From contig CAMOIJ010000022.1 of NCBI GenBank assembly GCA_946615865.1, positions 1 through 41,232 of the forward strand: DNA of 41,232 nucleotides, given 5' to 3'. The notes below the pieces were generated by a model that was not told the origin of the DNA, did not search any database, and was given only the letters and a program-made list of their open reading frames with translations. The position numbers were made by a program, and so were the translations under genes. Position 1 is the first letter of the stretch. Each line of letters begins with the position of its first letter. Of the stretch, positions 21,594 to 30,348 are shown piece after piece. This stretch comes from an uncultured Lachnospiraceae bacterium. Lineage in GTDB: Bacteria > Bacillota > Clostridia > Lachnospirales > Lachnospiraceae.

Positions 21594-22520
21594 ATGAAAA
21601 AATCCAGAATAATCGCAATATTTCTTGCCGCGGTCGTGGCGCTGACCTCCCTTACGGGGTGCAGCCTCTTTAAGCCCACTGCGGTCAGCATTACCAAAAA
21701 AGTGATGAAAAACCTTGAAACGGTTAAATCCGTCAAGGGCAATATCAGAGCGGACTATGAGGGACCGGCTTCTGCAGAAGGCATTGAATTCGACCTTGCG
21801 CTGAACGCGGATCTTGAAATGGAAACAGTCAGGGATTCGGGAGTGAGCCATGTAAAGGGATCTGTCGGGACAAAATTCCCTGTTATCGGGGAGATTTCTC
21901 TTCCCGTGGAGAGCTATATGCAGACCCGGGATGATGAAGCAGTCGTATACGCGAGTATGGACGGCGAGAACTGGCTGAAACTACAGAATGACAAAGAAAA
22001 CGAGCAGGAAAACGGGCAGGAGACGGAGAAACTTCCTGACTACAAGGTAATGCTCGGAATCCTGCAAAAGATCGTTTCCGGCGACGTCAAAGCTGTTCTG
22101 GCTGAAGAGACAGAGATGAAGGGCGAGAGAGAAGTCTACAGAATGGACGTCAATGTGAGCGGAGAACTGATCGGGGAAATCCTCAGAGCTGCCGACGATA
22201 TGTCGGGAGAGGGCTCCTCCATATCGGAGGATCTGGATTTCACCGGAGCAGACGCGAACATTGTACTCTATATCTACAAAGATGAGATGCTGCCTGCCGC
22301 AGCCACAGTGGACTGCACAGCTCTCGGAAATCTTCTGATCAAGGATATGCTCAGAGAAAACGGCGTCAGCGTGACCACAGACAAATTTGTGATCACGGTG
22401 GATGATCTCGAATACAATACCATCGACGAGCTGAAGATCCCGGAGAAAGTGATCTCCTCCGCAGAGGATGCGCCTGATGCGTCCGGCACCGGTCTTTTTG
22501 ATAACGTGACCGGACTTTAA
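21594..22520 (+). CDS. Putative lipoprotein of unknown function
   Basis: The 308-residue protein begins MKKSRIIAIFLAAVVALTSLTGCS, a type II signal peptide with lipobox LTGC, so it should be anchored to the outer face of the membrane. The rest is a beta-rich pattern (VKSVKGNIRADYEG..., ESYMQTRDDEAVVYASMDGENWLKLQ) reminiscent of LolA/LppX-like lipoproteins of Gram-positives, but I do not recognise a specific family. Its only cysteine near the N-terminus is the lipobox Cys. Start ATG 21594 is set by GGAGGAAG just upstream. It stands alone between two terminators. No function is assigned. Confidence 0.8.
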   Translation: MKKSRIIAIFLAAVVALTSLTGCSLFKPTAVSITKKVMKNLETVKSVKGNIRADYEGPASAEGIEFDLALNADLEMETVRDSGVSHVKGSVGTKFPVIGEISLPVESYMQTRDDEAVVYASMDGENWLKLQNDKENEQENGQETEKLPDYKVMLGILQKIVSGDVKAVLAEETEMKGEREVYRMDVNVSGELIGEILRAADDMSGEGSSISEDLDFTGADANIVLYIYKDEMLPAAATVDCTALGNLLIKDMLRENGVSVTTDKFVITVDDLEYNTIDELKIPEKVISSAEDAPDASGTGLFDNVTGL

Positions 22521-22553
22521 AACAGAATACGGGTACCTGAAGAGGTATGGGAA

Positions 22554-22582
22554 AGGAGCAGCCGAGGCTGCTCCTTTTTTTG
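22554..22582 (+). terminator. Terminator after the lipoprotein gene
   Basis: AGGAGCAGC (22554-22562) and GCTGCTCCT (22567-22575) form a perfect 9 bp stem with loop CGAG, followed by six or more T's. Confidence 0.93.
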
Positions 22583-22644
22583 AGCACGCGGATCTTTTCG
22601 CAGACTAATATATGGACTAATTCATGGAGTAATGCCTTCTTATT

Positions 22645-22653
22645 TGCTATAAT
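22645..22653 (+). promoter_or_regulatory. Extended -10 promoter of the LRR-VWA-MoxR gene run
   Basis: TGCTATAAT (TGn plus perfect -10) lies 31 bp before the first gene of a seven-gene co-directional run. No clear -35 is present. No terminator was seen between here and 31089. Confidence 0.6.
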
Positions 22654-22683
22654 TTTTGTGAAACGGGAAGGAGCGACGCGGGA

Positions 22684-23574
22684 ATGCCATTTACTTATGA
22701 GAAGATACGGTACCTCGGAGAGGACTGTATAGAAATAACCGGATTTGAAGGTTCTGTGAGAAGCCTGACGATACCGGACAGGATTGAGGGGCTTGCGGTC
22801 AGAAGCATCGGAAAGCATGCTTTTGCCGGCAGAAAGGACCTGAGGGAAGTGGTGCTTCCACCATCGGTAAAGAGACTTTGTCTGTTCGCATTTCACAACT
22901 GCGCGACTCTGCGCAGGATGAGCCTGTATGACAGTGTAGAGGACTATTACGACGGCGTTATCCGCCAGTGTACCGATCTTGAGGAGATCGAGATCAGACT
23001 CGGAGGACAGTCTTACGCGCTTGTAAAGGATATGCTTTCGGACAACGACCACGCTATGAGCTTTCACTTGCTTCTGCCCGGGGAGGAGATCCGTCTGTCT
23101 TTCCCGGAATACGCCCTGATCGCATCGGAGAACACGATGGCCAGGACGATCCAGTTCGCCTACGAGGGAGGCGGGTACGCGTACAGAAACTGTGTCCGGA
23201 AAAGGGAGATCAGATTCAGGGAGTATGACCGACTGTTTTCCTTTATGGAGCGCGACGACGCGTCCTTTGCGGCGGTGATCGCATCAGACAGACTTATGTT
23301 CCCCCATGACCTCGACGAAGCTGCGGAGAGGCATTACACGCAGTTCCTTACAGAACACGCGGAGCAGGCCTTGGAGCGCTTTATCAGGAGCGGTCAGATC
23401 GACAGAGTGAGACTCCTCACGCAGAGAGGGCTGGCAGACAGCCAGGCGTGTGCTAAAGCTCTCAGGATCGCCTCAGAACTGGGGGAGACCGCCATATGCG
23501 CGGTACTTATGGAGAGCGGAAGAGAGACAGCCGGGAAAAACCAGGATTTGTCTATGGAGCTTGAAGACTGGTGA
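22684..23574 (+). CDS. Leucine-rich-repeat (BspA-like) protein
   Basis: The 296-residue protein has no signal peptide. Its first half (about 15-110) has BspA-type LRR_5 repeats: SLTIPDRIEGLAVRSIGKHAFAGRKDLREVVLPPSVKRLCLFAFHNCATLRRMSL. Repeats of this kind mediate protein contacts. The second half (about 150-290) is helical; RFIRSGQIDRVRLLTQRGLADSQACAKALRIASELGETAICAVLME resembles ankyrin-like helical repeats. It is the first gene of a run with VWA and MoxR genes, so it may be a recruiting or sensing part of that system. GAAGGAG at 22667 is its ribosome site. Its cytoplasmic location is unusual among LRR_5 proteins, which are often surface-exposed. Confidence 0.8.
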   Translation: MPFTYEKIRYLGEDCIEITGFEGSVRSLTIPDRIEGLAVRSIGKHAFAGRKDLREVVLPPSVKRLCLFAFHNCATLRRMSLYDSVEDYYDGVIRQCTDLEEIEIRLGGQSYALVKDMLSDNDHAMSFHLLLPGEEIRLSFPEYALIASENTMARTIQFAYEGGGYAYRNCVRKREIRFREYDRLFSFMERDDASFAAVIASDRLMFPHDLDEAAERHYTQFLTEHAEQALERFIRSGQIDRVRLLTQRGLADSQACAKALRIASELGETAICAVLMESGRETAGKNQDLSMELEDW

Positions 23575-23640
23575 CGGGAATGATGACCGTCAGTAATGAC
23601 TATGTTTTGATCTGTAACAATACAGCAGAAAGGAATCGGA

Positions 23641-25062
23641 ATGTCTGACACCAGAGAGAAACTGGAGCAGATGGGTTTCAGGATCCTGGACGCGGTCCGG
23701 ACGGAACTGCTTCTGTCCATGCGGTTTATGGCGCCCGCCCTGAACAGCCTTGGCTTCAAGATGGACCTCGCGACATCCTCCGCGGGAACAGACGCGGCTT
23801 ACATACGCTTTAACCCGGGATTTCTTCTTCAGGTTTATGTGGAGAGACCCCGCAGGATGAACAGAATGTATATGCATATGCTGATCCACTGCCTGTTTCG
23901 CCACATGTTCTCAGCAAGAGACAGGGAAGATCCGGAACTGTGGGATCTGTGCTGCGACATTGCCGCGGAGTCGGTCGTAGACTCCATGACTTATGATGTG
24001 ATCGCGAGATCCCACTCGACTTTCCGGGAGGGATGGTATGAGAAACTCGAGTCCGAGATCAGAATCCTGACGGCAGAGAAGATCTACGCCTGGTTTCTGG
24101 AGAGGGACCGAGACTACGCGATGGAAGAAGCCTTGCGCAGGGAGTTTACGGTGGACGACCACAGTTTCTGGCAGCGCATGGAGGACGAGGAGCCGCGGGA
24201 AAAGCCGCCCGGGACTCCGCCCGGCGCTCCGCCGGACAATGACGGGCAGGACGGACAGCAGGAGACGCAGGATTCCCGGCATTTAAAGCCGGTAAACCCC
24301 AAAGAGGACGAATGGAAGAAAAACGCGGAGCAGATCGAGGCGGATCTTGACCTGATCGGGAAGGAGAGATCGGAGGAATACGGCTCCCTATCCAGGATCC
24401 TTCGATTTGAGAGCAGAAAGCGCACGGACTACAGGGAGTTCCTCCAGAGGTTCTCGATCCTTCGCGAGGAGGCAGGGATCGATCTCGACTCCTTCGACTA
24501 CGGGTTTTATTATTACGGGATGGAGCTGTACGGCAATATGCCGCTGATCGAGGAGAATGAGTTCCGGGAGATCCGGAAAGTGGATTCGCTGGTGATCGCC
24601 ATCGATACGTCGGCGTCCTGTCAGAAGGTCCTCGTGCAGCAGTTCCTGAACGAGACGGCGGACCTTCTGTCGGGGATCGGGAGCTTTTTTAAGAAAACGG
24701 AGATCCATTTGATCGAATGCGATGACAAAGTCCAGAATGACCGGGTGATCAGCGACATTTCCCAGCTTCAGCAGTATGCGGAGGAATTTGAGGTGAAGGG
24801 CGGATTCGGAACGGATTTCAGACCGGTCTTCAACTATGTGGAGGACCTCAGGGCCAGGGGAGAACTGGAGAACCTGAGGGGGCTTATGTATTTTACGGAC
24901 GGATTCGGGGAGTACCCGAAGAAGCCGACGGATTATGAGACGGCATTTGTCTTCTGGAAGGATGAGGAACTGGATGACACCGGAGTGCCGGACTGGGCTA
25001 TTAAACTATTCCTGACCCCGGAGGGGATGGAAACAGTAGAGAGACGCGGGAGTACACATTGA
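23641..25062 (+). CDS. VWA-like domain protein with DUF2201-type metallopeptidase-like N-terminus
   Basis: The N-terminal region (about 10-180) resembles the putative metallopeptidase domain that precedes VWA-like domains in this family; the zinc motif region reads MHMLIHCLFRHM with His79, His83 and His88, but the Glu expected in HExxH is Met80. A charged, Pro/Gly-rich linker (about 180-245) follows, then a VWA-like domain (about 310-470) with the metal site DTSAS at 322-326, GTDFRPVF and FTDGFGEYP. The protein is cytoplasmic. It overlaps the downstream MoxR-type ATPase by 4 bases; VWA/MoxR pairs act together as chaperone or metal-insertion machines. The start ATG 23641 follows AAAGGAATCGGA. 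Confidence 0.87.
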   Translation: MSDTREKLEQMGFRILDAVRTELLLSMRFMAPALNSLGFKMDLATSSAGTDAAYIRFNPGFLLQVYVERPRRMNRMYMHMLIHCLFRHMFSARDREDPELWDLCCDIAAESVVDSMTYDVIARSHSTFREGWYEKLESEIRILTAEKIYAWFLERDRDYAMEEALRREFTVDDHSFWQRMEDEEPREKPPGTPPGAPPDNDGQDGQQETQDSRHLKPVNPKEDEWKKNAEQIEADLDLIGKERSEEYGSLSRILRFESRKRTDYREFLQRFSILREEAGIDLDSFDYGFYYYGMELYGNMPLIEENEFREIRKVDSLVIAIDTSASCQKVLVQQFLNETADLLSGIGSFFKKTEIHLIECDDKVQNDRVISDISQLQQYAEEFEVKGGFGTDFRPVFNYVEDLRARGELENLRGLMYFTDGFGEYPKKPTDYETAFVFWKDEELDDTGVPDWAIKLFLTPEGMETVERRGSTH

Positions 25063-26606
25063 ATATCAGATTAAACATCAAGGAAGCTAAGCAGGAAGTG
25101 ATCAATACAGTCAGGGCCTACCTGAAGAAGGACGAGACAGGCGCCTATGAGATCCCGCCGGAGAGGCAGAGGCCTATCCTTCTCATGGGACCTCCCGGCA
25201 TCGGCAAGACTGCCATTATGGAGCAGGTGGCGCAGGAGTGCGGGATCAGCCTGATCTCCTATACGATCACCCATCACACAAGGCAGAGCGCCATCGGCCT
25301 GCCCTTTATTTCTAAGAAAGAATACGGCGGGGAGGAGTACTCCGTCACCGAGTACACGATGAGTGAGATCGTGGCCTCGGTCTACGACCAGATCGAGCTG
25401 TCCGGTATTTCGGAAGGCATCCTTTTCCTTGACGAGATCAACTGCGTCTCGGAGACGCTGGCGCCCACCATGCTGCAGTTTCTGCAATACAAGATGTTCG
25501 GCAATCACAAGGTTCCGGACGGTTTTATCATCGTCACAGCCGGAAATCCGCCCCAGTACAATAAGTCCGTGAGGGATTTCGACATCGTTACGCTGGACCG
25601 CGTAAAGAGGATCGACATCGAGGAAGACTTCCCGGTGTGGAAGGAGTACGCGTACCAGATGGGGATCCACGGGGCGATCCTGTCCTATCTTGAGATCCGG
25701 AAGAAAGACTTTTACAGTGTCAAAACACAGATCGACGGCAGGCAGTTCGTGACAGCCAGAGGCTGGGAGGACCTCTCCAGGATCATCAAGGTCTACGAGA
25801 AGATGGGCATTCCGGTGAATGAGAGGCTCTGCGTACAGTACCTGCAGGATTCGGAGATCGCGGCGGGATTTGCGTCCTATTATGAGCTGTACAGTAAATA
25901 CCGCACTCTCTACAGGATCCCGGAGATCCTTGAAGGGTCTGTCCCTGAGGAAAGTACAGTGCTCAGGGAGGCTCCCTTCGATGAGAAACTCAGTATCCTC
26001 GGCCTTCTTATTGACAGCCTCAGTCAGGAGTTTACGGCCTATGCCGAGAAGCAGAGGGTTCAGAAGAGGGTCCTGGAGGAACTCACCACTGTCAGGGGAG
26101 CGCTTAAGAGAAGCACGGAGTTGAAGACAGACGCCGGAGAAAACAATGCAAAATATCTTCTGGCGGGAAGAAGGCTTTTGTGTGAGCAGGAGACTGAGCG
26201 CCTGAAAAAAGCCAGAATGCTCGACAGAGAGAGCGAGAGAGTGGAGAGAAAGGTCAGCGCCAGACTCAGAGAGATGGAAAAGCTCGTCTCGCTGGAGGGA
26301 AACGGAGACCCGCGGCATGATTTCACTTTGCTCAAACAATCATTTGACGCGGCGGAGACAGCGAGAAAAGAGGAGATCGCGGCGACAGACAGACATCTGA
26401 CAAACAGTTTCCGTTTTCTCTCGGCGACTTTCGGAGAGGGGCAGGAGATCGTGCTGTTTCTGTCGGAACTTACCGCAGGCTATTACAGCCTGAAATTTGT
26501 GAACGAGAACGGGAACGAGGCTTTTTACAGATACAACAGGCTTCTGCTGCTCAAGGACCGCAGGGAATCTCTGCAGCAGGAAGCGCTTTCCCTTCTCGGG
26601 ATCTGA
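25059..26606 (+). CDS. MoxR-type AAA+ ATPase with C-terminal coiled coil
   Basis: The AAA+ core has Walker A GPPGIGKT (44-51), Walker B ILFLDEIN (about 121-128) and sensor-1 TAGNPPQYN, with the ITHHTRQSAIGLPF segment characteristic of the ATPases paired with VWA-like proteins. Beyond about residue 330 is a highly charged helical region likely to be coiled coil (RVQKRVLEELTTVRGALKRS...ERVERKVSARLREMEKL). The start is TTG 25059, in the sequence TTGA that overlaps the upstream stop; GGGAG six bases before supports it. It likely forms a ring that remodels targets presented by the VWA protein. Its 515-residue length is above the usual 300-350 of plain MoxR proteins. Confidence 0.88.
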   Translation: MNIRLNIKEAKQEVINTVRAYLKKDETGAYEIPPERQRPILLMGPPGIGKTAIMEQVAQECGISLISYTITHHTRQSAIGLPFISKKEYGGEEYSVTEYTMSEIVASVYDQIELSGISEGILFLDEINCVSETLAPTMLQFLQYKMFGNHKVPDGFIIVTAGNPPQYNKSVRDFDIVTLDRVKRIDIEEDFPVWKEYAYQMGIHGAILSYLEIRKKDFYSVKTQIDGRQFVTARGWEDLSRIIKVYEKMGIPVNERLCVQYLQDSEIAAGFASYYELYSKYRTLYRIPEILEGSVPEESTVLREAPFDEKLSILGLLIDSLSQEFTAYAEKQRVQKRVLEELTTVRGALKRSTELKTDAGENNAKYLLAGRRLLCEQETERLKKARMLDRESERVERKVSARLREMEKLVSLEGNGDPRHDFTLLKQSFDAAETARKEEIAATDRHLTNSFRFLSATFGEGQEIVLFLSELTAGYYSLKFVNENGNEAFYRYNRLLLLKDRRESLQQEALSLLGI

Positions 26607-26622
26607 AAAAACGAGGGACATC

Positions 26623-26961
26623 ATGGCGTTTTGGGGATACAGACCGGTACTGCCGGAATTTGCGATAGAGGATCCGAAGGAAGACTTCAGGACCGCCACG
26701 GTCATCGAACAATTTCACGTCGGAAGCAAAGCGCTCTTTATGCCCGGAGGCGGCTTTTCCTGGAAATATCTGCCCCTTGACAGGATCAGGGGCGTGATAC
26801 CCGGCAGGGAGAGCAAGGACGAGAGCAGCGCGATGGGAGGATACCACATAGAGCACCCCACGATCCGGGTGATCTATCAGGGAGGCGCGGAGGTACTGAC
26901 TCTGGACAACAAGAGCCAGGCGGATAAGCTGTTTTCTCTGCTCAAGAGAAACTACCAATAG
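26623..26961 (+). CDS. Small protein, possibly PH-like, in the MoxR-VWA gene run
   Basis: The 112-residue protein has no signal peptide or membrane segment. The pattern of short beta strands (FHVGSKALFMPGGGFSWKYLPLDRIRGVIPG..., HPTIRVIYQGGAEVLTLDNKSQADKLFSLLKRNY) ending in one helix is reminiscent of bacterial PH-like domains; this is a structural guess and no named family was recognised. It starts 16 bases after the AAA gene with AGGGA upstream of ATG 26623, so it is probably co-translated with it and part of the same system. Confidence 0.75.
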   Translation: MAFWGYRPVLPEFAIEDPKEDFRTATVIEQFHVGSKALFMPGGGFSWKYLPLDRIRGVIPGRESKDESSAMGGYHIEHPTIRVIYQGGAEVLTLDNKSQADKLFSLLKRNYQ

Positions 26962-27000
26962 AAGAACTGAAGAAGCGAAATCACGGAAAGGAGGAGGCGC

Positions 27001-27750
27001 ATGAAGAATTTCAAAATGATCGTCAGTTACGACGGCACGAGATATTTTGGCTGGGAACATCAGCCGGACACAGAAATGACGATCCAGGGGAAACTCGAGA
27101 AAGTGCTCAGCCAGATGCAGGAGCTGCCGGAGGGGCAGTCCGTGACCGTGATCGGAGCCGGAAGGACGGACGCAGGCGTGCACGCGAGGGCTATGACGTG
27201 CAATGTGCTGCTGGACACGGAGAAGACGGAGGAAGAGATCCAGGCATATATGAACCGCTACCTTCCCGATGACATCAGCGTAAACAGCGTCAAACTGGCG
27301 GCTGAGCGTTTCCACAGCCGCTTCAAAGCCATAGGAAAGACTTACCGCTATACTTGCTGGTACGGCAGCAGCAAACCTGTTTTTGACAGGCGCTATGTGA
27401 CGGTCCTTGATAGGGAACCTGATATAGAGCGCATGCAGGAGGCCGCGGAATACCTGACGGGTATGCACGATTACAAGAGTTTCTGCGGCAACGCCAGAAT
27501 GAAAAAGTCGACTATCAGGGTCGTGGACGTGATCCGGATCGAGCAGAGCGGTAATTACATACGCTTTTATTTCCACGGGAACGGATTTCTCCAGAATATG
27601 GTCAGGATCATGACCGGAACACTTCTGGAGGTAGGATTCGGCAAAAGAGAGCCGGAGGACATGGCGCGGATCATTGAGGCAAAAGACAGGAAGGCAGCAG
27701 GTTATACAGCGCCCGCGCAGGGGCTGTGTCTGATGAAAGTGGACTATTGA
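27001..27750 (+). CDS. truA: TruA-family pseudouridine synthase, copy 2
   Basis: The 249-residue protein is a complete TruA: SYDGTRYFGWEHQPD, catalytic Asp in IGAGRTDAGVHARA at about residue 61, KTYRYTCWYG, MHDYKSFCG and the C-terminal GNGFLQNMVRIMTGTLLEVG. It lacks the low-complexity insertion of copy 1 at 9304 and differs in the catalytic loop (GAGRTDAGVHA instead of GASRTDAGVHA). The two are clearly divergent paralogues, not a recent duplication. GGAGGAGG lies just before ATG 27001. It sits between the PH-like gene and a histidine kinase gene with short spacers, an unusual neighbourhood. Confidence 0.92.
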   Translation: MKNFKMIVSYDGTRYFGWEHQPDTEMTIQGKLEKVLSQMQELPEGQSVTVIGAGRTDAGVHARAMTCNVLLDTEKTEEEIQAYMNRYLPDDISVNSVKLAAERFHSRFKAIGKTYRYTCWYGSSKPVFDRRYVTVLDREPDIERMQEAAEYLTGMHDYKSFCGNARMKKSTIRVVDVIRIEQSGNYIRFYFHGNGFLQNMVRIMTGTLLEVGFGKREPEDMARIIEAKDRKAAGYTAPAQGLCLMKVDY

Positions 27751-27779
27751 CCCGGTTTTTATAAGGCAAAGGAGAGGCT

Positions 27780-30338
27780 ATGATCGACAAATACAAAGAT
27801 GAACTTCTGCAGTCTTTTCTTGATAACTACAGCCGCGTTTACCTGATCGATCTTGAAAAGGACACGATCGTCAAAATACAGGAATCCGAGGACGCGCCGG
27901 AGCTTGACCCGGTTCGTCAAAAACACTATTCGGAGTTCAACAGAGTCTACAGTTACACCATGCTCGAGCCTGAGTATTCCCAGTGGCGCGAAATGATGGG
28001 AAGTGTGGAGAATATCCGAAAAGTCCTGGCAGACCGCAACAGCTTTACGCTGTCCTATCAGATGAAGGACGGCAGATGGATGAAGGTGGAAAACCGAATC
28101 CTGGAAAAGAGGGACGGCGTTCCCATCAAGGTATTCGCCTGCATACCCAGAGAGGAGAAGGACCGCCTGGCGGAGAGCGAGAAGATTCTGGAGGACAACA
28201 ATCCGGGTCTTTCGGAGCTGATCAATACTTCCGAGAAGAGACTCAGGGAGGCTAGAGAGAAACTCTACAAGGGAGTGCTGGCCCTCGATACCCTCTCCAC
28301 CTGCGAAGTAGATGTCACCCGGAACACCGTGATCGCCGCGATCGGAAACAATGATGATATTTTTTATCAGGATTCCTTAGAAATACCGGGTCCTTTCGAT
28401 GCACTGATAAAGGAATGGGAGAAAAGGATACTCTCTGACAATGTGGACCAGTTCCGGAATCTTATGACCAGAGAAAATCTGATCACGCTGTACGGATTGG
28501 GGGAGAGAGACCTCTGGATCGAGTGCATGGTGAAGGACCGCTTCGGAAATAAGGTCTGGCTCAGAGGGATCATCGCGCTCTCCAAGAGTGATGAGACCGG
28601 AGACATTATGGCACTGATCGTCGTTCGGGATGTCACGGAGAGAAAAAAGATCGAGATCGAGAATACAAGACGCATGGACCTGATCATGGGACTCACTAAT
28701 GACTATGAATCAGTCTATTTTGTGGATCTTGAGACGGATTCCTATGATATTTACAGACGCAACGACCGGATCACGACCAAATACAGCAGCATATTCCTGC
28801 CGAGCTATTCTGATAGTATTGAGGCTTTTGCATACAGAGGAGTCTACAGGCAGGACAGGGAGAATTTCATCCGTCTGCTGAGCATTGAGGAGATCAGAAA
28901 GACACTCGGGAAGAAAAACGGATTTACCTTCTCCTTCCGCACCGGAAACACCGGAGCCCCTCAGTACTACCAGGTCAAGGGCGTCCGGATCGGCAGCGGC
29001 AGGAACATGCAGCTGCTTCTTGGCTTTGCCAATATTGAGGAGGAGAGACAGGAAGAACTCAGAAAGAGAAAACTTCTTGAGGACGCGCTTGAACAGGCCA
29101 GACACGCGGCGGATGCCAAGAGCACTTTCCTTTCCAATATGTCCCACGATATCAGGACTCCCATGAACGCGATCATGGGCTTTGCAAATATAGCCAAATC
29201 GCACCTCGAGGACCCGGTAAAAGTCGAGGAGAGTCTTGATAAGATCTTAGTCTCAAGCAATCACCTTCTGCAGCTGATCAACAACGTGCTCGATATGAGC
29301 CGAATTGAGAGCGGCAGAATGGTACTCGAAGAATCATGGGTCAATATCCGGGAAATCGTACATGAAGTGACGGATTTCATGAAACCGGAGATTCTTGCCC
29401 GGGAACACGAATATGAATTTCGTGTCGGGGAGAACATACCGGACTATGTGCTGTGCGACCGCCTCAGAGTTACGCAGCTCTTGCTCAATATCCTGAGCAA
29501 CGCGGTAAAATATACGCCGAAACAGGGCCGGATCCGACTGTCGGTCGCAGAGGGAATAGGGGCGCCCCAGGGATATTTTGCCCTGGAATTCGTGATCAGC
29601 GACACCGGGATCGGAATGAGCAGGGATTTTCAGACTCGCCTGTTCGAGCCCTTTGAGAGAGAGAACAACTCTACGGTCAGCAAGGTCATGGGAAGCGGAC
29701 TGGGAATGTCGATCTGCAAGGGAATCGTAGATTCCATGGGCGGATCCCTGACTGTGGACAGCCAGCAGGGAAGAGGCTCTGTGATCACGGTGAATCTCGC
29801 AATGAAATACAGGAATGAGGATGAAGAAACTGCGGAGATCGATGCCGAAGAGGCAGCCGACAGCGGCAGGCAGACAGTCACTTCCCGGTCGGCGATATTC
29901 TATGGCGCTGCGGATACGGGCATAGTAAAGGAAAAGGATAAGATCAGGATCCTTGTGGTGGAGGACAACGAACTGAACCGGGAGATCGCCAAGGAGCTTC
30001 TCGAGGACATCGGATATCTGGTGGAGACGGCGGAAGACGGAGAGTCTGCGGTCCTGATGATTCGGAGATCGGACAGGGATTATTACGACGCCGTTCTGAT
30101 GGATATTCAGATGCCCGGAATCGACGGTTACGAGGCTGCGAGAAATATCAGGCGATTGTTCGACTGGGAGCACGCTCAGACCCCGATCATCGCCATGACG
30201 GCGAACGCCTTCGAGGACGATATGGAGAAAGCCCGCGGCGCGGGTATGAACGCATATATCGCCAAGCCTGTCGATCCGGAGGCTGTGAAAAAGATTCTGG
30301 AGCAGGTACTGGCAAACAGGACTAAGAACGGGACATGA
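27780..30338 (+). CDS. Cytosolic hybrid sensor histidine kinase with receiver domain
   Basis: The 852-residue protein has no signal peptide or membrane helix. Three PAS-like sensor segments are suggested at about 15-125, 165-290 and 300-420; the first and third share the phrase (S)VY(L/F)(I/V)DLE-D. A HisKA domain follows with phosphoacceptor His456 in SNMSHDIRTPMNAIMGF, then a HATPase with N574 (NILSNAVKYTP), DTGIGM and GSGLGM, and a C-terminal receiver domain (about 722-845) with DN, phosphoacceptor Asp775 (LMDIQMPG) and AMTANAF/K. No output domain is present and no partner regulator lies nearby, so the output is unknown. AAAGGAGAGG precedes ATG 27780. Confidence 0.93.
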   Translation: MIDKYKDELLQSFLDNYSRVYLIDLEKDTIVKIQESEDAPELDPVRQKHYSEFNRVYSYTMLEPEYSQWREMMGSVENIRKVLADRNSFTLSYQMKDGRWMKVENRILEKRDGVPIKVFACIPREEKDRLAESEKILEDNNPGLSELINTSEKRLREAREKLYKGVLALDTLSTCEVDVTRNTVIAAIGNNDDIFYQDSLEIPGPFDALIKEWEKRILSDNVDQFRNLMTRENLITLYGLGERDLWIECMVKDRFGNKVWLRGIIALSKSDETGDIMALIVVRDVTERKKIEIENTRRMDLIMGLTNDYESVYFVDLETDSYDIYRRNDRITTKYSSIFLPSYSDSIEAFAYRGVYRQDRENFIRLLSIEEIRKTLGKKNGFTFSFRTGNTGAPQYYQVKGVRIGSGRNMQLLLGFANIEEERQEELRKRKLLEDALEQARHAADAKSTFLSNMSHDIRTPMNAIMGFANIAKSHLEDPVKVEESLDKILVSSNHLLQLINNVLDMSRIESGRMVLEESWVNIREIVHEVTDFMKPEILAREHEYEFRVGENIPDYVLCDRLRVTQLLLNILSNAVKYTPKQGRIRLSVAEGIGAPQGYFALEFVISDTGIGMSRDFQTRLFEPFERENNSTVSKVMGSGLGMSICKGIVDSMGGSLTVDSQQGRGSVITVNLAMKYRNEDEETAEIDAEEAADSGRQTVTSRSAIFYGAADTGIVKEKDKIRILVVEDNELNREIAKELLEDIGYLVETAEDGESAVLMIRRSDRDYYDAVLMDIQMPGIDGYEAARNIRRLFDWEHAQTPIIAMTANAFEDDMEKARGAGMNAYIAKPVDPEAVKKILEQVLANRTKNGT

Positions 30339-30348
30339 GGTAAGAATT

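Noticed and set aside
25071-26339. Minus-strand frame of 422 codons opposite the AAA ATPase
   Set aside because: Antisense shadow; no start signal or motif.
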